Positions 60,884 to 64,000 of a stretch of 64,000 nucleotides of DNA are shown here, piece after piece (position 1 is the first letter of the stretch; every line of letters begins with the position of its first letter). The notes below the pieces were generated by a model. It made no database searches, was not told the DNA's origin, and was given only the letters and a program-made list of their open reading frames with translations. A program made the translations under genes and the position numbers. Source of the stretch: CAZWRV01 sp964636325 (GTDB lineage: Bacteria > Verrucomicrobiota > Lentisphaeria > Victivallales > GWF2-50-93); contig CAZWRV010000019.1 of NCBI GenBank assembly GCA_964636325.1, positions 1-64,000 of the forward strand. The letters run 5' to 3'.

Positions 60884-61903
60884 TCAGCGACGGCGCAGTT
60901 CCTGGAAGCATTCGTCGTAGAAGAGCGCGGCTTCGACGGGGGTGTTGTGCGGTATCATGTTTGTGACGCCCATGAAGAATCCCGGGCATTGCTTCCCGAT
61001 CGTCATGCATCTTTCGACCTCCGCGCGGATTTCAGCGCGGTTGCCGCGCAGTAGGATGCGTGTGTCGGCGTTCCCGATGAAGAAGTGAGTCCTTCCGTAG
61101 CGTTCAGCCACCCGGCTCATGTCCGTGAGGGGCTCCATGAAGAATCCGTGAGCGCCGGTGCCGGCGACGTCGTCGATGAACTCGGTGTAGTCGCCGTCGC
61201 TTAGGAACAGCACCTTCTTGCCTGCGTCGATCAGCGGCGCATAGAGCTTCTTCAGGTTCGGGAAGATATATTTCCGGTAGAATCCAGGCGCGAATATCGC
61301 ACCCTCGGTCCAGACTATGTCGTCGTGGCTCGCGATGAGAGGCGCGTCGCATTCGGCCATGGCGTTGTAGTATTGCTGCATCCAGGAGCCGTAGCGATTG
61401 AGGATTTCGCCGAATCCGTCAGGATCCTGTCCGGCCATGGCGAGCAGCATCTCCCACCCGAAGACGTATATGCATCCTGTGAGCAAGGTGATGTATGTGC
61501 CGGTCGAGCAGGCCGTGTTGGGATTGTCCTCGCAGACTTGGCGGTAATGGTTGTCGAAACGCTCCACCAGTGAGCGGTGATCCTTTTTCCCGAAAGTCTC
61601 CCACGGATCGAAGCGGAGAGCCGTTTCAATATCGACGAATGCCTCGCTTAGCAGAGGCTGGAAATCTACGGATCCCGCCTCGTATTCGGCGTGGCCCATC
61701 TGGGTGCGGCAGGCGGCAAGCTCGTCGGCATGCAGCATGGTCGAAGGAGTAAGATCATAATCCCATGCCTTGCGGAATGCACGGGAGGCCCGGCCGCGCT
61801 CTTCAGGAGGGCTCTCGGGCGTCACATGGATTCCGGTCACAGCCCCGACTAGTTCCCAGTGGCGGTCAGCATCGAATTCGACGCGTGCGACTTGGTCCGT
61901 CAT
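60884..61903 (-). CDS. URO-D superfamily protein (L-S-D-G-D site)
   Basis: 339 residues. Barrel protein with YVFGWEMLLAMAGQDPDGFG, APLIASHDDIVWTEGAIFAP and the zinc-motif position reading KKVLFLSDGDYTEFIDDVAG, so the His-x-Cys ligands are absent. FFIGNADTRILLRGNRAEIR closes the barrel. It is monocistronic by position, followed by repeat copy 3. Reaction unknown. Confidence 0.82.
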   Translation of the reverse strand: MTDQVARVEFDADRHWELVGAVTGIHVTPESPPEERGRASRAFRKAWDYDLTPSTMLHADELAACRTQMGHAEYEAGSVDFQPLLSEAFVDIETALRFDPWETFGKKDHRSLVERFDNHYRQVCEDNPNTACSTGTYITLLTGCIYVFGWEMLLAMAGQDPDGFGEILNRYGSWMQQYYNAMAECDAPLIASHDDIVWTEGAIFAPGFYRKYIFPNLKKLYAPLIDAGKKVLFLSDGDYTEFIDDVAGTGAHGFFMEPLTDMSRVAERYGRTHFFIGNADTRILLRGNRAEIRAEVERCMTIGKQCPGFFMGVTNMIPHNTPVEAALFYDECFQELRRR

Positions 61904-62076
61904 CTCAAGGTTTATCGTCGCCCATTGGACATATGCCCCTTACCTTATATTCGATAATTGGTTTTGAATGTCAGTGAAAAGCTATCTTGCAATATCTGTC
62001 TGGCAAGTACGGGGGACGTTTATTCGGTAGGGAATTGCCAAGGGCAGGCTATTCTTAAGAAATGATTTATGCAGCA

Positions 62077-63873
62077 TCAGGATTCTAACAGTTCCGGCAG
62101 AGGTGACCGGGGTGTTCTCTGTTCGAGCCGAAGGAAGACGCCCCAGGCCTGGCCGGCCAACGATGCGAGCGCAACCACAAGCTCATGCTCGCCGGCAGAT
62201 GCCGCGAATTCCACTTTGGCGTCGTCGAACGCTGCAGGCGGGCCGGCTTCGGGATCGCAGAATATTTCGTGGCCGTCCACCCAGACCTTGACAGGGCCGT
62301 CGTAACCGAGCCAGGCGCGGAGCCGGGAGGAACGTGCGCAATTGAACCTGCAGGCATAGTAGACAAGTGCGTCCTTCGGTTTCTGCGCGCCGCTGCCGGG
62401 AGTAGCACCGAACGGGCCTGTGGCATATGCGCCCGAGGGCAGGCCAAACTGCTTGAGCTCCTCATGGCGGTCGGCGAAAGCGCCGCCGAATTTCCGGTGC
62501 GTAAAATCGTGAATCATTTTTTTGCCGGGCGCGGCAAGCGAGCTGATTTCCGCGTATGGTTCGATTTCGCTTACTCTGAAGACGCGGATGAAATCAGTGA
62601 AATGTCCTGCGTTCCTGCGCGAGCTTCTCAGCCAAGGCTGCTTCGGCGGCTTCATTTCGATCTGCCTTAGCAACCAATAGTTTCGCAGCCACTGGATCTC
62701 CTGGACGCCTGTGCTTCTCGCATAGAGATGCACAGTCTCGGGAAGATGATCGTAGTCTTCATATAGGTAATGCGTGAAATCCTCCGGCACCCGCTTGAAA
62801 AGCGAGAGAATTTCAAATGCCATCTCGAACGCGCCAGGATAACCGAGCGCGGCAAGCCCGCAGATAGGGTTGTGTTCGAAGTGAGGTCTCTGGCGTCCGC
62901 GGTGCCGCGTGGCGAAGAAGGCGAAGCCGAATCCGCGTTCGCGGTCAAATTCCGGATCCACGCCGACCTGATCGGGAGTCACGCCGGGCTGATCTCGCTT
63001 AATCATTTCCGGTTTAGGATATGTCGATAGCGCAATCTGCGCCTCGGCGAAGGCGCGGTCGAAAAACTCCATAGGCAAGTGGCGGGCGAAATCCTTTCCG
63101 AGCAATTCGGCCAGGACCGGAAGGTCGCTTCCCCAGTTGAAAGCCCGGAGGATGTGGAACTTCGGATCGCGGAAACGGGCAAGCTGTCCGTCCAGTTTCT
63201 TCCGCCAGAAGGCGCTTCGCGTGCGCCGTGCCGTCCAGGCCGCGGCCGGTAGGAAAAAGCTCATCCCATGCTGGAAGTCCTGGTTCCACTCGGTCAACAT
63301 CGTCTTGTAGTAGAAATAAGTGAATCCCTGGTCGGCATACCATTTCAGAGTCTGTTCTACCAAGGTGTCGATCTCGGTCTGGGTCGCCTTGTCCGCATGT
63401 GGACGAAACAGATATAATCCGGATAGCATCGGGCTCGCCTGGTCGGTACCGAGCGGTTCGAGGAACTGGTGCATCAGCGTCTCCAGTCCGCCTTTCCAGC
63501 CGCCGTAGGGACGCAGGAACGAGCCGATGCCGTGGATCTGCGAGGCCGAATATATGCGGCGCAGAGTCTGCCAGAGTGACCGGCAGCGCTCGACGCAGCG
63601 CGCATCTCCTATGACCGCATGCTGGCGCATGAGCGCGTCCATGTAGAGCCCCATGGCCATGACGCTGTCCTCGTATGTCCAGAAGGCCCAGGGGTCTATG
63701 TCGGCGCGGCGCGGGACTTTTATCGGCGTTATGAAGTCGGGCTCGAACGGACGGCCGGTGCTCGAGTCGATCGCCGACATCATGAACCCTTCCGGATCGA
63801 ACAGATGCTCTTCGACGTAGCGGCCAGCGGACTGCGCGGTGGCCCCGCAGCGTGATTCGACGCAGTTCTTCAT
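62077..63873 (-). CDS. Hypothetical 598-residue protein, probably (alpha/alpha) barrel plus C-terminal beta domain
   Basis: I do not recognise the family. The first ~450 residues are rich in Trp, Tyr and Phe with repeated helices (WAFWTYEDSVMAMGLYMDAL, YFYYKTMLTEWNQDFQHGMS, HFEHNPICGLAALGYPGAFE), as in (alpha/alpha)6-barrel glycoside hydrolases. The C-terminal ~130 residues form strands (VKVWVDGHEIFCDPEAGPP, GEHELVVALASLAGQAWGVF) like PA14 or carbohydrate-binding beta-sandwiches. No signal peptide. Context (URO-D-like and GH genes) suggests carbohydrate metabolism. Confidence 0.6.
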   Translation of the reverse strand: MKNCVESRCGATAQSAGRYVEEHLFDPEGFMMSAIDSSTGRPFEPDFITPIKVPRRADIDPWAFWTYEDSVMAMGLYMDALMRQHAVIGDARCVERCRSLWQTLRRIYSASQIHGIGSFLRPYGGWKGGLETLMHQFLEPLGTDQASPMLSGLYLFRPHADKATQTEIDTLVEQTLKWYADQGFTYFYYKTMLTEWNQDFQHGMSFFLPAAAWTARRTRSAFWRKKLDGQLARFRDPKFHILRAFNWGSDLPVLAELLGKDFARHLPMEFFDRAFAEAQIALSTYPKPEMIKRDQPGVTPDQVGVDPEFDRERGFGFAFFATRHRGRQRPHFEHNPICGLAALGYPGAFEMAFEILSLFKRVPEDFTHYLYEDYDHLPETVHLYARSTGVQEIQWLRNYWLLRQIEMKPPKQPWLRSSRRNAGHFTDFIRVFRVSEIEPYAEISSLAAPGKKMIHDFTHRKFGGAFADRHEELKQFGLPSGAYATGPFGATPGSGAQKPKDALVYYACRFNCARSSRLRAWLGYDGPVKVWVDGHEIFCDPEAGPPAAFDDAKVEFAASAGEHELVVALASLAGQAWGVFLRLEQRTPRSPLPELLES

Positions 63874-63910
63874 CCTTTACTCCGCTAGTAAAAACCATGT
63901 TTAACTTTTC

Positions 63911-64000
63911 CTATTTCAATCGGGCCAGCTCAGCCCTGATTTTCATTGAGAGTCCTGCGATGTCATCCTTTCTGAGGTAGTCGCCTAGAGAATTCCCTAT
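63911..64000 (-). CDS. Partial CDS at window edge (C-terminal 29 residues)
   Basis: Minus-strand frame ends with TAG at 63911-63913 and runs off the window. The tail reads S-L-G-D-Y-L-R-K-D-D-I-A-G-L-S-M-K-I-R, ending A-R-L-K. Its helical, charged look is coding-like. Too little for a family call. Confidence 0.45.
   Translation of the reverse strand: MGNSLGDYLRKDDIAGLSMKIRAELARLK

Overview
The window looks like a chromosomal segment of a Lentisphaerota-type bacterium (PVC superphylum). This is inferred from gene content, not from a database search. The signs are two pseudopilin-like proteins with an FTLIELLVVIAIIAIL leader and a C-terminal H-x9-DG-type end, several uroporphyrinogen-decarboxylase-like (URO-D) proteins, GntR/LacI sugar regulators, very large secreted glycoside-hydrolase-like proteins, and a MurA with Asp at the active-site Cys position. 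No rRNA, complete tRNA, CRISPR array or intact insertion sequence is visible.

1-18 kb is mostly housekeeping: a URO-D-like protein, murA, an FHA protein, a membrane pyrophosphatase (hppA), an HD hydrolase, pyrF, two DUF21/CBS membrane proteins, a radical-SAM/B12 protein, a zf-TFIIB protein, glycyl-tRNA synthetase, a Phd/RelE-type toxin-antitoxin pair and smpB. Inside it, about 12.2-13.2 kb is a scar: the 3' half of a tRNA-Pro, a truncated mannosyltransferase, a 41-bp hairpin and a methyltransferase lacking its SAM motif I.

18-27 kb encodes a TMTC-like membrane protein and three secreted proteins (an SBBP-repeat protein, an HExxH metallopeptidase-like protein, and a PEGA/InlB-repeat-like protein).

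27-50 kb is a polysaccharide or glycan utilisation region. Two head-to-head GntR/LacI regulators are followed by a plus-strand run: GH-like protein, pseudopilin, LacI regulator, HEAT-repeat protein, GH-like protein, pseudopilin, GH-like protein, 4Fe-4S protein, U32-like protein, GH-like protein. GC-rich palindromes sit upstream of five of these genes, and a sigma70-type promoter with a CG-centred palindrome in its spacer precedes the first pseudopilin.

50-64 kb holds three more URO-D-like proteins, two AraC regulators (one PocR-type), a DMT-type permease lacking its expected N-terminus, a GH2 enzyme, a two-domain ADP-ribosylglycohydrolase and an unrecognised 598-residue protein.

The most unusual content is non-coding. 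There is a family of 41-bp hairpins with compensating stem changes and a conserved 9-nt loop. A second family has 87-90 bp members with TTCAGATTT termini. A third consists of GAAACT...AGTTTC three-way-junction repeats that reach into a stop codon and lie against a ribosome binding site.
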